Counted from the stretch's first letter, positions 50,661-62,202 are shown. The stretch is 64,000 nucleotides of DNA from Glossina fuscipes (GCF_014805625.2 NW_023998415.1:20217939-20281938), one strand, 5' to 3'. Made by a program: numbers and translations. Notes: generated from the letters alone by a model not told the origin.

Positions 50661-50935
50661 TATACCCTACACTGTTTGCGGTACAAGGTTATGTTAAGGT
50701 TATGTTACATAGATTTACGCAACCCCCAGAAGGACTTGAGATACATCCATTTTCTATTATACCGAACGATTCGGAATCATTTGTTCAATTGATCTTAGTC
50801 TGTCTGTCTGTCTTCCTGTCGATTTGCCTTCTTCTCTGGTGGCGATAAAATTTGGTAGACTGACATGTTTTGCCCATAGTGAAAATGGTCTCGATAACAA
50901 TCCGAAAGATCGCTGAATGTACAGGTAATTAAGCA
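50661..50935 (+). repeat. Dispersed T-rich repeat, copy R8
   Basis: This is a near-complete copy. It starts TATACCCTACACTG, then CAGAAGGACTTGAGA, CGAACGATTCGGAATCATTT, the GTCTGTCTGTCTGTC tract, GGCGATAAAATTTGGTAGAC, CTGACATGTTTTGCCC and GTGAAAATGGTCTCG. The TATACCC start matches R4 on the other strand. Confidence 0.7.
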
Positions 50936-51936
50936 AAGTATTGTAAGGTCTTTAATGGTTTTCTACTACAATCTTAGACGTCTTTGCACGCTGGTTGGTA
51001 TTAAAAATGAGCTGAATTGGCTAAAGTACGCGCTCAAAATTTGTTTTTTTCTTTTTCTGAATACTTATTTTTCACACGCTTTTAGAAAAAACACTGTTTG
51101 GAGATTAGAGATTTTGCAAAGTAGCATTCGTTGGCACAATTGTAATGCACTGAGTACTTATGCTCGTGTATGGCAATTATTATTATTATTATTAATCGCG
51201 AATTACGTTGGTTAGTTTCGATATATGATATTTAAAAATGATATGTGATTATATTTCTAAAGATATTATGATTAAATCATATTGGCCGCGAATTCATAAA
51301 GCAAAGATATCTTAATGTAGCCTGAGTTGTGTTGAGTAATGAATACATCCATCGACAATCAACCGCAAAAGCCGACCGGTTTACTATATATGCACTGTAC
51401 TGTACGTTGGATAACCATATAGAAAAACTAATGGAGTAATTTGCTGCCAGCAAACGATAGGCATTTCGAGCTAATACTACTCTTGTCCGAAAATATAGTT
51501 TACATTTCGTAAAGATTTTAGTTTATCATCAGTAACACTATCATGAAATTTGGCACATAACCATCAATAAAAGCCAGTCGCTTTAATACACACGCATTTC
51601 GTTCGTACATTGAAAACAAAAAAGAAGCAAATGAGGAAAAATTGTTTTGAATTTCAAGAAAAAAGGTTAAATTTAAAATAATTAATGTAACCAGCATCAT
51701 TATTATGTGCGGCTAGAAGAACGAAATATATATTGAAATCATTAAACTCTACTCTCGACTTGAAACATATCAGTTTCATTTAATGAATGAATAAATTACT
51801 ATAAACGGATTTGTGTTACCTTATTGGCAGCTATTTGGAATAGAAAAATTTACTTTTCGCCTTTTACATAATATATATTACGATGTTTACACACTGTCAT
51901 TCCACAAGTAAATGTGTTGGTCAAAAAGTTATAAAG
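50936..51936. other. Non-coding stretch
   Basis: AT-rich with a short TTA triplet run at about 51179-51195. No gene is supported. Confidence 0.5.

Positions 51937-52033
<97 letters not shown>
51937..52033. repeat. Long (TA)n microsatellite
   Basis: About 90 bp of alternating TA with a short AGTAATT interruption near 51990. Confidence 0.95.
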
Positions 52034-52305
52034 TGTAATTGTATGTATCTTAAAAGACATGCATCATATTGAGAGAAAAAATGTCAAATCCCAAGGAGTA
52101 AAGAGTTTAATAAAATCTTTTAATCTTCTTTTCTTTTTAAATGAAAGAAAATAAAAAATATATAAAAGATAAAAACAGAAGACAAGTTTGCGGGGTTAAG
52201 AGCTTGTTATAATTTCCATAATCTCTTCTATTTTTTTTGCAATTTTACAAAGTCTCAGTTTTTTGTGTTTCTTTTTTTTTTTTTTTTTTGCTTCTTTGTC
52301 GGCAG

Positions 52306-52428
52306 CAGGCGGTCGTCGCTGGAAAGTGTAGATTGGGATGGGAGGGGAAAACATTTGATGATGATTTCAACAAAAGTGTCAATAGTATCAAAGAGGAGAA
52401 GAATTGCAGCAAATGTTTACAGCTTTAG
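52306..52428 (+). other. Candidate exon A after a strong acceptor
   Basis: A T-tract of about 20 bases leads to CTTCTTTGTCGGCAG, a strong acceptor by dipteran standards. From 52306 a 40-codon frame reads QAVVAGKCRLGWEGKTFDDD, then FNKSVNSIKEEKNCSKCLQL, and stops at TAG. A second frame is open over nearly the same span (RRSSLESVDWDGRG...), so the reading frame is not settled. GC is higher than the flanks. Family unknown. Confidence 0.25.
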
Positions 52429-52546
52429 TTAAAGACTTATGAAAGCGAACAAAATAATATGTATGTAAAAATTTGTTTTCTTTTCTTCCGTTTTTTTTCT
52501 TTTTTTTTTCTCTTTTCCTCTTTCTTTACATATTACTTCCTGACAG

Positions 52547-52635
52547 CTGTCAAAAATGTACTAACACCAGTCACTGACAATATGCGAATAGAGGAAATGT
52601 ATAAGAAAATCGTAAACGAATCCCTGAAAGGATAG
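52547..52635 (+). other. Candidate terminal exon B
   Basis: A pyrimidine tract of about 60 bases ends CTTCCTGACAG at 52546. From phase +2 the next 28 codons read VKNVLTPVTDNMRIEEMYKK, then IVNESLKG, and stop at TAG. Composition is protein-like and the acceptor is one of the best in the window. With exon A 118 bp upstream this could be the 3' part of a gene whose other exons lie outside or are unrecognised. The family is not known to me. Confidence 0.3.
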
Positions 52636-52889
52636 CGGAGAAGGCGGGCATGCAGTACCTAACGCACAAGAAATAAATACGAAAGCGAGAAGTGAGACCG
52701 AGACACAGAAGCGAATATAGAGAAATATATCAAGAAAGGCAAAAAAAAAAGAAAAATTGAGAAATTGTGAAATATCAGCATAAAATGTTATTATGCAAAT
52801 TGTTAAGAAATTCTTGGGAAACAGCTACGCATGGAAGCCAAAAAATTCAAAAACAAAAATACAAAACTAAAAAGAAATCAAAAAATTGA

Positions 52890-53093
52890 CAGACGCTCTT
52901 AGAAGAAGTGGTAGAAAATAATGAAAAGGAAGAAACGTGCAGCATACAACACTGTGTTGAATCAGAGTTCCACTCCGCAACGGAACTTGTCACCAACGCG
53001 GCCGACATGTACTTGTTCGCAAATATTATTTTACAAAATTTCGCTTCGATATCTACTAGCGTTTGCAACGTGCAGTTCAGCAAAACCGATTAG
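52890..53093 (+). other. Coding-like frame C, no ATG at start
   Basis: From TGACAG the frame runs 67 codons, with TLLEEVVENNEKEETCS, HSATELVTNAADMYLFANII and SVCNVQFSKTD, to TAG. Several codons are GC-ending (GTC ACC AAC GCG GCC GAC), unlike the flanks. The upstream sequence lacks a pyrimidine tract, so a real acceptor is doubtful. The minus strand is open over most of the same span. It could be an exon, a relic or chance. Confidence 0.25.
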
Positions 53094-53228
53094 CTCTTTC
53101 TAGAATTCGAATCGCTGCAATCTAGTTAACAGCTGATTGTAGATATTAAAAACAAACGCTTGATACGTAATGGCTAGAACATGATAGCGTATAAATATCC
53201 TTCAATCCCAATGTACGTGAAGCAAAAT
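53094..53228. other. Non-coding spacer
   Basis: Short spacer between frame C and the tRNA-like element, with nothing recognised. Confidence 0.5.
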
Positions 53229-53299
53229 CGAATCGTCTAGTGGCTAGGACCTCGAGCAAATGCTCTAAGAAGTCAGGTTGGATTCCTGCAACAATTGAC
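53229..53299 (+). repeat. tRNA-Glu-like relic or SINE head
   Basis: Contains a box-A-like GTCTAGTGGCTAGGA, nearly identical to the D-arm of eukaryotic tRNA-Glu. About 34 bp later comes a box-B-like GGTTGGATTCC with a four-pair T-stem (CAGG/CCTG) around the loop TTGGATT. The anticodon arm folds poorly and the acceptor ends (AATCGAA and AACAATT) do not pair well, so this is not a working tRNA. A tRNA-derived SINE or tRNA pseudogene fits best. Confidence 0.5.
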
Positions 53300-55722
53300 G
53301 AGAAGAGCTTACACTTTGTTAATTATACAGAAGGGGTAATAGTGCACATAAACCTTATAGGACGTCGATCCTGGCCTTAAAGCTCATTTAGCCTCAAACA
53401 TGAACTTTTCCGAGGAAAACTTTCTTTTTGTCTTCCTTCTTCACTTCTCATCGCGAGTAGTCGCGCTTTGATAGAAATTCGTTCAATCAATTTTTTTTCT
53501 TGAAAGTTTTTCGCTGGTCCTGAAACGAGGAGATTTTTTTATATATATTCAGGCTTAGACAGATAATTTAAAAATGTTTTGTGACCGATATTAAATTCTT
53601 TCGCAATGTCACGGTCACGCTAGTATATTGATCTGACGATTTTTTCCCAAGATTTGATTGATACATTCAGTGCAAGTTAGTTGCTTCTTTGAGATCGAAA
53701 TTTCTAGAATAAAAGCGAGCAAACTGCTACACTTATGTTTATATTCGCAAACGACATGATAAAATAAACGTACTTCGGTCCTTATATGGCCGGTACGAAA
53801 AGTAACGAAGAAGCAAAGGAGAAAAACTGAAAATAATAAGAAATATTCAATCACATAATGAAAAGACGGAAATTTAAATGTCAGCAAAATTCGCACATAA
53901 AGTAAGAAAAAAAAAAAAAGAGAAAGAACCAAGGCAGACGCAGAAAGAAAGGGAAAATAACCGAGAATGTAAATGATAGAGAAAATAAAAACTGAGTTTT
54001 TTTTTTTTTGCTTTTCAACTTTACCGACTAATAAACTAAAGATTTCAAGGAAATACTTGTAAAAATTATGTAGTTTTCGCATCTAACGCATCTAAAACGA
54101 ATCGGCCTAGCAACAGTATGTTCGTAACGACCTGTTCATTCTCTGGTACCTAGGGCGAGTCCTTTATTAGGGATGACAGCAACAAAGTAAAGGAAGAAAG
54201 AAAAAAAAAAAAAAAAAACACAAAACACAAAACACAAAAATAAATGTACACTTGTAACTGTAGACTATAGACCTGAAACTGCACTTTGTTGCATTCACAG
54301 ATATACCCTTGCGCGCACACAACACGTATTCATGCATGTATTGAGGATTAAATGCCTCATTTATTGAACAGCTGATATGTTGTCATTTAATGTTACTGCC
54401 GTTGCTCCTCGCTCCGTGTGTGGGTGCGTCTGTCTGAAACAATCCTTTGACAGTTTACACTATGTTTATTTTTTGTATAGCTATGTATATATATAGCTAA
54501 ATATATATATATGTATATATAAAGGAAATTGGATTTTCGTTAGACTTTGTTTCTGTTTTTGTTTCCATCGCTGTTGCTGTGGCGCTTCGTTCGAAAACGT
54601 TTTCTATTAAATGCTTCATTTGTTGTATTAAGTATTTATTTAGGGTTTTCGTTTTTCGTTCTTTCACTTGCATTGTTCCTACGTTGAGAAGAAAGTCCAG
54701 GGAAAGGGGCGAAAAAAGTAATCTCAAGTACTTAAGAGTTTAAATGCTTGAGAGACATACAATTAAAAAAAAAAAAAAAAAAAATATATATATGAAGTTA
54801 GAAAGTTATACTCAGTTTAGGGGGAATGTCTAAACACATACTGTCCAGGATTATTATCATGCTTTGAATTCGAATTCAACAAATTAATGCGTCTTTTGTA
54901 TTAAAAGGCAATGCGACGTATGAGGTATGAGTTACATGTAAAAAACAAATCGAGTAAGAGAGCAAGAAAGTTATGGTCACGTTGCAAGAGAATTTTCAAC
55001 ACTCATCACCTAACATTATCATCGCGTCTTATAATTTATTAATAATCGGAATTAAGGACATTCTTCGCCATCAATGTTTTGGCTGTTTTACTTGCCAGCT
55101 CAGTTCATCCAATCACATAGATTTCTTGCTTTGTATTATCTGTTTGTTGTTTAACGTTTTAACGCTTAACCGCTGACCTATTATGATCTAACAAAACTTG
55201 CATAGATAACTTTGAAATGATCAGCTTGGCAGGAAAGTTCGGTCGTGTGTTAAATACAACATATGAATTTAAAGATGTTCGATGTGTTCCTTAGCAGACG
55301 AACGGTGGCTGCCGAGCTCCTTAGCAATTGCAAAGGACTTCGATCCGAGTTACTTTCCAATTTGGGCTGCGAAATATCATTATCGCCTATCTTCTTTGAC
55401 AATGAAATATCCGGGACGAATTTTGGTAAACGATGTTCGAGACAGCTTCGAACATTTACAACTGTACTTTCCAACCTGACGCGTAAGTGTTCGTAAGCAA
55501 GGAACTCATGCCAAATGCAAAGTCTTGCATGCAATGTAACCGCTGCCGTTCTATTCACTCTGCACTTTGCAACTAACTAATCAAAGACAGTGAAAGCAGT
55601 TCTCTTATATGCGGCGAAAGGTAGGCTAAGCCAATTGACGCATTGTAGCTGCTTGCCTTGATCTGTCAAGTATATTTATCTACAGAACTCTCTAGCTAAC
55701 CTAAAATTTATTCATACTCATA
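53300..55722. other. Non-coding stretch
   Basis: Minus-strand frame 54082-53615 is 155 codons but is Phe/Leu/Ser-rich because the plus strand is purine-rich. A-runs occur at 54199-54218 and 54765-54784. Frames at 55250-55558 are open on both strands in three registers with no recognisable domain. Nothing is called. Confidence 0.5.
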
Positions 55723-55790
55723 CAGGCATCCTTCGTAGAACACGGTACTTATCAATAAGGTTTCGTTAGAACGCGGAGCAAAATGTGCAA
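55723..55790 (+). mobile_element. pogo-like element end, left-facing copy
   Basis: A TA followed by CAGGCATCCTTCGTAGAACA then CGGT. Over 24 bp it matches 22 positions of the reverse complement of the end at 56887, and it is of the same family as the MITE at 50.07 kb. Confidence 0.55.
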
Positions 55791-55974
55791 ATATTATGCT
55801 CGGGTTATTCTACAATACGATTTCAAAAACCCGAAAATCGATTGTGCTGGATTTTGTTCAATTGCTTTCTCATTTGATTTATTTACTTATTTCTTTTGAT
55901 GCTTAATAAGAGGAGTTTCAAGCAGCTTTGGGAAAAAGAAATAGGTTAGGCGCGATTTTTGTTTCGTTTATTAT

Positions 55975-56260
55975 ATCGATCGATTGAGCGACACTTGGCG
56001 AATCATTTTCTAAATCGGTTTGAGCTTGTTTGTCCGTCTTGTTTTCTTGTGTGTGCATTTTTGAGATATTTTAATAAAATTAGATAGATTAGATTGACTT
56101 ATTTCGGTCCAAGTATGAACGCTGTCGAAAATTGTTCGTATCGGAGAACTTATTCGTCCATTCGACTCATTTTGAAAAGTAGTTACACGAAGACTTGGCC
56201 GGTAATCCAGGGTGTTTTATGATGGGTCGTGGCCCACTTTAGTGCTTTTATTTGTCTGAT
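55975..56260 (+). repeat. Dispersed T-rich repeat, copy R9
   Basis: Blocks: CGATCGATTGAGCGACACTT, GCTTGTTTGTCCGTCTTG, GAGATATTTTAATAAAATTA, GACTTATTTCGGTCCAAG, then a 3' part with GATGGGTCGTGGCCCACTTT. It lies between the two facing pogo-like ends. Confidence 0.6.
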
Positions 56261-56279
56261 ACTGAAATGTAGATATATC

Positions 56280-56510
56280 TAAATATAATCGATCTAAGTT
56301 TGCCTTCTGTCGGTCTGGCTGTACGTGTTATTTTTTTATGTTCAAGCCGCAGGTCGAAACTTTCGAGATGTTTCGATGAAATTGGATGCACCGATATGCT
56401 TTAGCCTAAGAACTAATGGTAGTGAAAATGGTTCGATTCGGATCATTTTTTCGATCACTTCCCACATAACGCTTCACATTGAAAAGCCATTCTATGAATG
56501 TATGTAGACT
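56280..56510 (+). repeat. Dispersed T-rich repeat, copy R10
   Basis: Blocks: GTCGGTCTGGCTGTACG, TTCAAGCCGCAGGTCGAAAC, GAGATGTTTCGATGAAATTG, then AGTGAAAATGGTTCGATTCG and CCCACATAACGC. It directly follows R9 in the same orientation, making a tandem pair. Confidence 0.6.
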
Positions 56511-56596
56511 GATATAGGGCATTGTCACACTATACTTTTTCTACTTGTTTTTTGAATATATTTTTTATTTGTGCATTTCGTCATAACTAACGTTCA

Positions 56597-56603
<7 letters not shown>

Positions 56604-56629
<26 letters not shown>

Positions 56630-56656
56630 TTCATATATATATATATATATATACTG
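56604..56656. repeat. (AT)n microsatellite
   Basis: Two AT runs separated by TTTC. Confidence 0.9.
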
Positions 56657-56809
56657 TTTGATAAAAACTTGACGTAAAATTACTTCCCCATTTGCATGTA
56701 TGTTTGCAATGTTGCATTTAGGCAGATTAGGATTTCAATTCACATTCATTTGATTTGCATTATCCTAGAGTCTCGTGTGGCACGGGTTTGATATAGTACG
56801 ATATAAAGA

Positions 56810-56887
56810 AATAAACGAAAAAGTTGTTTGTAGCACACTTTCGATACACCGCGGTACGAATTGACCGTGTTATACGAGGGATGCCTG
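56810..56887 (-). mobile_element. pogo-like element end, right-facing copy
   Basis: On the plus strand it ends ACCGTGTTATACGAGGGATG then CCTG and TA. The reverse complement starts CAGGCATCCCTCGTATAACA, then CGGTCAATTCGTACC, which continues the match to the left end of the 50.07-kb MITE (GGTTAATTCGTACC). Confidence 0.6.
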
Positions 56888-57900
56888 TATAAAAATCTTT
56901 CATTTATCTAAATACTTATAATTAGATTTCATCACTTTCACTATCGCTATCGTAGCGTCCATAAATTGTAGATATGGTTAAGTGTTCTCATTTTTTTTTT
57001 TTTTTTTTTTTTGCACACACATCGCGAATCGCACAATCTCAATTTAATGATCGATTAACATGAACACGTACTTCTTGGTATACAGACAGATATGGATATT
57101 TGGTAAGTGCGAGCAAGGAGTGGTAAGAGTTGCTGCATTAACGATCGCCATGACCGCGAGAGGATTTCGTGGCTTCATAATCAAATATTTAATATTGCAT
57201 TTTACACTTGACCCATTTAAATTATATGTTTCATTAGACAGACGTACGAATTTGGCCAGTTTTGGGTGCACATGTAATGAAATATATTTTAATTTATATA
57301 TGTTTGTAAACAAGTAAAATGTATTTAATACTCTACTCAAAAGTTTATTACGCTTAATAACCCATAGAAGCATTCATTGCCGCCACTACTTCATTACTTC
57401 TCCTCTAGTGGCATTCAGAGCAAAAATTACCAGCACTGCACTTAATTGGTAATCAAGTGTAAAAATCTCATTTATAAATATGTATAAATATAACTTTTGG
57501 CATAATAATTAACTATGGAGAAAAATAAATCCCATCTAAATTAAACCACAATGCCAACAACAGTAACAATAACTTTGCAAACAAAAAAAAAAAAAAAGAA
57601 AAACAAAAATAAAAAAAATAAACATTCACTTAAAGCTTTTTCCAAGTTTTAATGCAAAACAAGGAACGAACCCTGCAGTAACTTATGCAGACTGAAAGAT
57701 TTGCTATTTTCATCATGATTACAAAAACGCTTAAGGCTAAACGTATTTATATATTATATGTATATACATATACGTGTGTATGTGTGTTTGTAGTTTTTGC
57801 ATGTGCGCTGGTTTGTTTGTGCGCAACACGAACATAACAACATCAACAGCATTAATAACAAGCCAAAACAAATTGATGGTTAGGCGTTCATGTGTACGTT

Positions 57901-57903
<3 letters not shown>
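56888..57903. other. Non-coding stretch
   Basis: T-run at about 56993-57012 and A-runs near 57582-57595. At 57044-57373 both strands are open for 85-109 codons over the same span; neither is recognisable, so no gene is called. Confidence 0.45.

Positions 57904-57946
<43 letters not shown>
57904..57946. repeat. (TA)n microsatellite
   Basis: An uninterrupted TA run of about 42 bp. It gives YIYIYI frames on both strands. Confidence 0.95.
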
Positions 57947-57948
<2 letters not shown>

Positions 57949-58628
57949 GTATGAGCATGAGAATGAATTAACCGAAGCGTTAATTAAAACGCTTGCTGAA
58001 GTTAATTTTTTTGTGTATTTATGATTTGAATTCGTTAATACGTTGGAGATAAATTGCTGAAGACAGTAAGAAAGAGAAGGGGCGAGATTAATAGCGAGAA
58101 ACAGAGAACGATTGTGAGAGATGTGAAAGAGAGGGGGAGAAAAATTTGTCCAACTTAAAGGACAATGAGATAAAATTTTCGAGAAGATTTTCAAAGAAAT
58201 TTAGTTAAGTTATTTTTGGCCGATTTACTCTCTTTTTTTTTTTTTTATCTTTTGTCTTGCTAAGGACCAACGCATTCCTCGTAACACGTATTTAAGACGT
58301 ATTTAATAATTTTTTTTTTAATATGAGTATTTATTACGACTAGGATGCCCTTTCTTCGCTTCACTGCTGTCTGTCTCTGCACATCCATCCGACCTTTTAT
58401 GCTTTACATTAAAAAAGAGTCTATTGTTGTGAAAATATTTTTTTCCAAATATTTTTATTATTATTGCATAAGGGTTGTTTGACTTTTTGTTATTGCTATT
58501 GTTTTCTTTGCCATTGAAATAAATAAAAAGGGAAAACTCTTTTTTTCTTTTGTCACATTTGCAAATGAAATAAATCGGATTAATGATGGCTGAGCAAATG
58601 AATAGAGAAAATTTATTTTTGAAGGTTA
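57947..58628. other. Non-coding stretch
   Basis: T-rich with AGAGAGGGG-type purine sequence at 58070-58140. Nothing was recognised. Confidence 0.55.
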
Positions 58629-59114
58629 TTATGTTGTAAAATTAAGGTTAAAAACACACACGCACACCAATATGATTGGCATTGTGGCAGTTTGGAACGC
58701 TGTAGATGGGTTAGTAGTAAACGTTCTCCGGCCACCCAAAGCGACGCTTAGAACGGGCTGGGGACGAGAAGTAGGGATAATGGAAATCAATAAGAAAATC
58801 CACGTAAAGCCCCCCCAAAAAAGAAGCAAATATATATATATATATATTAGCAACCAATCTCTGCGAACTAATACCTCTGGCTGGTCCCGCGGAAGACAGT
58901 GGTCAAGGAAGTGTGTATCTGGAGGGGGGAGTGTATGTAGGCGCCGTGGATGGTGAGTTGGGCGTGCTGCTGGTACGAGGCAGTTTTGAAGATTTCTACC
59001 TCCGGCTTGCATAAAACGCACACGCACACGAACACACACACACGCAGACACACACACATACACACACACATATACACACAAGCAAATGAATAACAAGAGA
59101 AAAATAAGTCCCAA
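58629..59114 (-). other. GC-richer island with a 161-codon open frame
   Basis: This is the longest open frame in the window. Its N-terminal third is CVCVCV/RVRVRV from a (CA)n tract (59011-59090) and the middle crosses (TA)n. The remaining parts, ARPTHHPRRLHTLPPPDTHF and VALGGRRTFTTNPSTAFQT, are GC-rich by local standards. A strong acceptor (TACTTCTCGTCCCCAG) reads into 58757. From there a different frame gives RSKRRFGWPENVYY and stop at 58711, with a dibasic RSKRR motif. An exon, an enhancer or chance are all possible; I do not call a gene. Confidence 0.25.
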
Positions 59115-62100
59115 TCTGTATTCGATTTGGTATAAAAGTTTCGGTTATCAACTAGAATTACACCTGAACGTGATTATGTCTTCATGTCTAAATTAAATTT
59201 CACGGGATAATGAAGATGTTAAAGCAAAATTCACAATACATTTCTCCTCCCTTATGAACAAATTCACTAAGAGATTTGACACATTTCGGAAGCTTATTTG
59301 CGAAGGAGAAAAATATTTCATCCTGGATTTGGATTGAAAATAACGCCTCTAATCATCAAAATGTTAGGCCATTTATGAATCTATGATCATGTGAACACAA
59401 CCCATGGTTATTAGTTATAAGAAGCGACTAAGAAATGCATATCTCATGCGATCTGCATCTATAACAAGTCCTGACGGACCGACGACTAAACTCCGGCTTT
59501 TAGCACTTAAAAGCCTCAATCTGAAGCAAACAAGTAAACTGGTGTCGAGCCCGGTTAGAGTTCAATAAAATCGATAGCCGTAGAATTTATTCCTCTCAAT
59601 AAACTCGTGTAAATTGACTCAAGGTCTCCTATATATCTTTCTTGGAGGGACAAACCGATCATGTTCCTGTTTGTCGATCCAAGATTGGCATTAAACACAA
59701 CATATAAAGCAATTACGAGAGTTATGTTCGCCTGAAATCGAATATCTTATATCTTATCTATTAAAATAATTAATTTTATTATATTCGCAAACTATTTTGC
59801 TAAAGGTGAGCGGATCATTTGATGGTTCGAGACAATTTCTACACTGGTCTATTAATCGGCTTTAAACAGCAGACCATTATTTGTTTTTAAATTTAATTTG
59901 TAATTTTTTGCCCATCGACAACGCGCCCACTATCAGCTTATGCCGATTTTAAATTTTCACTTGAAGCGATTAGTTAAGCATACTTAAGCTTAATTTTTCC
60001 GAATTTGAACTTTCCAGTAATAAATAACAAAACAAAACCATGATGACGGACAGAGTGACAGATATTTCTTTACTTTTTTTAGCACGTCTCAAGATGATAT
60101 ATACATTGGAGGAAGTGTGATGATGATGTTTTTGGTTATTAAGAAGAAGACTAATCGAGAATAATTTCTTCGCATGGTGTGATCCAAAGTTTTCAAGAAT
60201 TCAAGCCTAACTTTGCAGATCACTTAAAAGTTACTAAACATAATTATTTTACTCAACTGTTAAAGGTTAACGAAAATATTAAAAATGCTACATTATTATA
60301 CGCGTAATATAATATAATAGAATAAAATATTACGTTATTGTTGCTCTCTTTATTCAGTTAGGTAAATGAGTTGAGCTAGTTTTGCGTATAATTTCGGAAC
60401 TTTTACGACTGAATATCGCTAAAAAAGTGAAGTTGCGGTGATTTTTTTATCATTTCATTGAAGATATCATAATATGTGTTAAGAAGCAGCGTAAGATTAT
60501 CTGATTGCATTCGTTTAGTTAGCTCACTCAATTAAGCCGAGTTGAACTGTTTTGCTCCTGCTTAGAGTACATGAAATTGTTCTCTTTTTCATATATGAAT
60601 ATAGTTCAACTCACTTCACATTGAACCGAATCTATTGCAATTATATTCAGCTTAGTAGAGTTCAAAATCGGGACTAAGTGCTGCAGGGCAATCGACTTTG
60701 ATGCAATACATCTTGACTTAAATACAAATTTAGATTAGTTTCATGCATATTCAGTCGATTCAATTAATTTTAATTCATATCATTGCGTTGGACGTTAAAT
60801 GAAGAAACACCTCTCTCTCTCATTTATATTACGCATGGAGATTAAGATTTAAAAAAGTATTAATAAATAATAATAAATATGAATATTTTATATATTAAAT
60901 TAAAAAACTTTGAATTTTTTTTTTTTTGCTCTATGCTTTTGTTTAATAATTACGAATCTGAAGATTTTGTCGTGTAGGACTGAAGCAGAGGGAAAAACAA
61001 AGTTAAAGCTTTTCTATAGAAAACAAAAGAAAGAGCAAAATTAAATCATAATTCCCACAAAGTATAAATGTATGTATGTATATAAATGTATTGACATTTT
61101 GCACATTTTATTACTTCCGTTTCCTTTGATCGTTTTTCTGTTCTACATTTTTTCCGCTTATATGCATCATTATATTAAATCCCTTTCTACGGCGAAAAGG
61201 GAAAAATCGAAAAAAAAAGTTGCAAATAGAACAAAAGCAAAGCAAAAAACAAAACAAAACAACAAAAAAAAAAAAAATGCAAATGAAAACAATTTCAAAT
61301 AACTGCAGCTTATAAATTGCAAACACTATAAAACCACATAAAATAAATTTCAAACCCTACAATATGAAAAAAAAAAAAATAAATAAATAAATAAAAAAAT
61401 AAAAAAAAAAATAGAAAAAGACATAAAAAGGCAAACAAACAAGCAAACAGCAATAATATAATCTTCACATACGCATAAGCAAAAGTGAAAAACCGAAAGA
61501 CTAAAATCCATAAATTATTCTCAAACACCAGCCAGGAGCAATAAAAAAGAAAAAAACATGTAAATTCCGGGGCACTTATAAAAATCCCTATCGAATACAC
61601 ATCCTCCGTACCTTCATGACCATAGATACACACCAGTGTACATACATACGCGCACACAAATGCTTGGCTATTTATACTAATATAAATGTAGGAAATTTTA
61701 ACACCCTACCGTAAGGAAAAATTTCAAAAACCATTCCAAGAAGAACAAGAAGTAGCAGCAGCAGCAATAACAACAATAAGAACAGCAATAACAGCTACAA
61801 GAAGAGCAAATTGGCAAAAATCAACTCATAAATTTAAAACGCTTTCAAATGCAAAAATTTCAGTTTTTATTACAATAATAAGGTAAATAATTTCTTTGGG
61901 AAGTGTTGGAGCAGAAGTGTTGAAATATCTATGTGAATATTAACGTAGACATGTGTGCGCCTTTAATTGTACGCACAATGAAATTTTACCTCTTGGCCAT
62001 TAATAGCTCATACACAGTGATTTTTATGTGTTTATATATCTTTATATATATATGTATATATGTATGTGTATGTACATTTATATGTATGTACGAGTTTGCA

Positions 62101-62202
62101 GTTAGCAGAAATGCAATAAAAGAAAATTTTAATGCCAAACAATCTCTAAAAACAACATTTAAGTAAAAAAAACCAGAAAATTATTTCATCACACTGGCAA
62201 GG
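59115..62202. other. Non-coding stretch
   Basis: Long AT-rich stretch with no credible frame. Low-complexity A-rich DNA at 61200-61440 generates the Lys- and Phe-rich frames seen there. CAG/CAA triplets occur at about 61753-61800. Confidence 0.55.

Noticed and set aside
53615..54082. 155-codon minus-strand frame, hydrophobic, membrane-protein-like
   Set aside because: Phe/Leu/Ser runs come from A- and AG-rich plus-strand DNA; no domain, splice site or start support.
55250..55558. Three overlapping frames on both strands
   Set aside because: Mutually exclusive, none with recognisable motifs; consistent with a locally GC-richer segment lacking stops.
57044..57373. 85- and 109-codon frames on opposite strands
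   Set aside because: Both strands are equally open with no domain, so neither could be preferred; possibly a conserved non-coding element.
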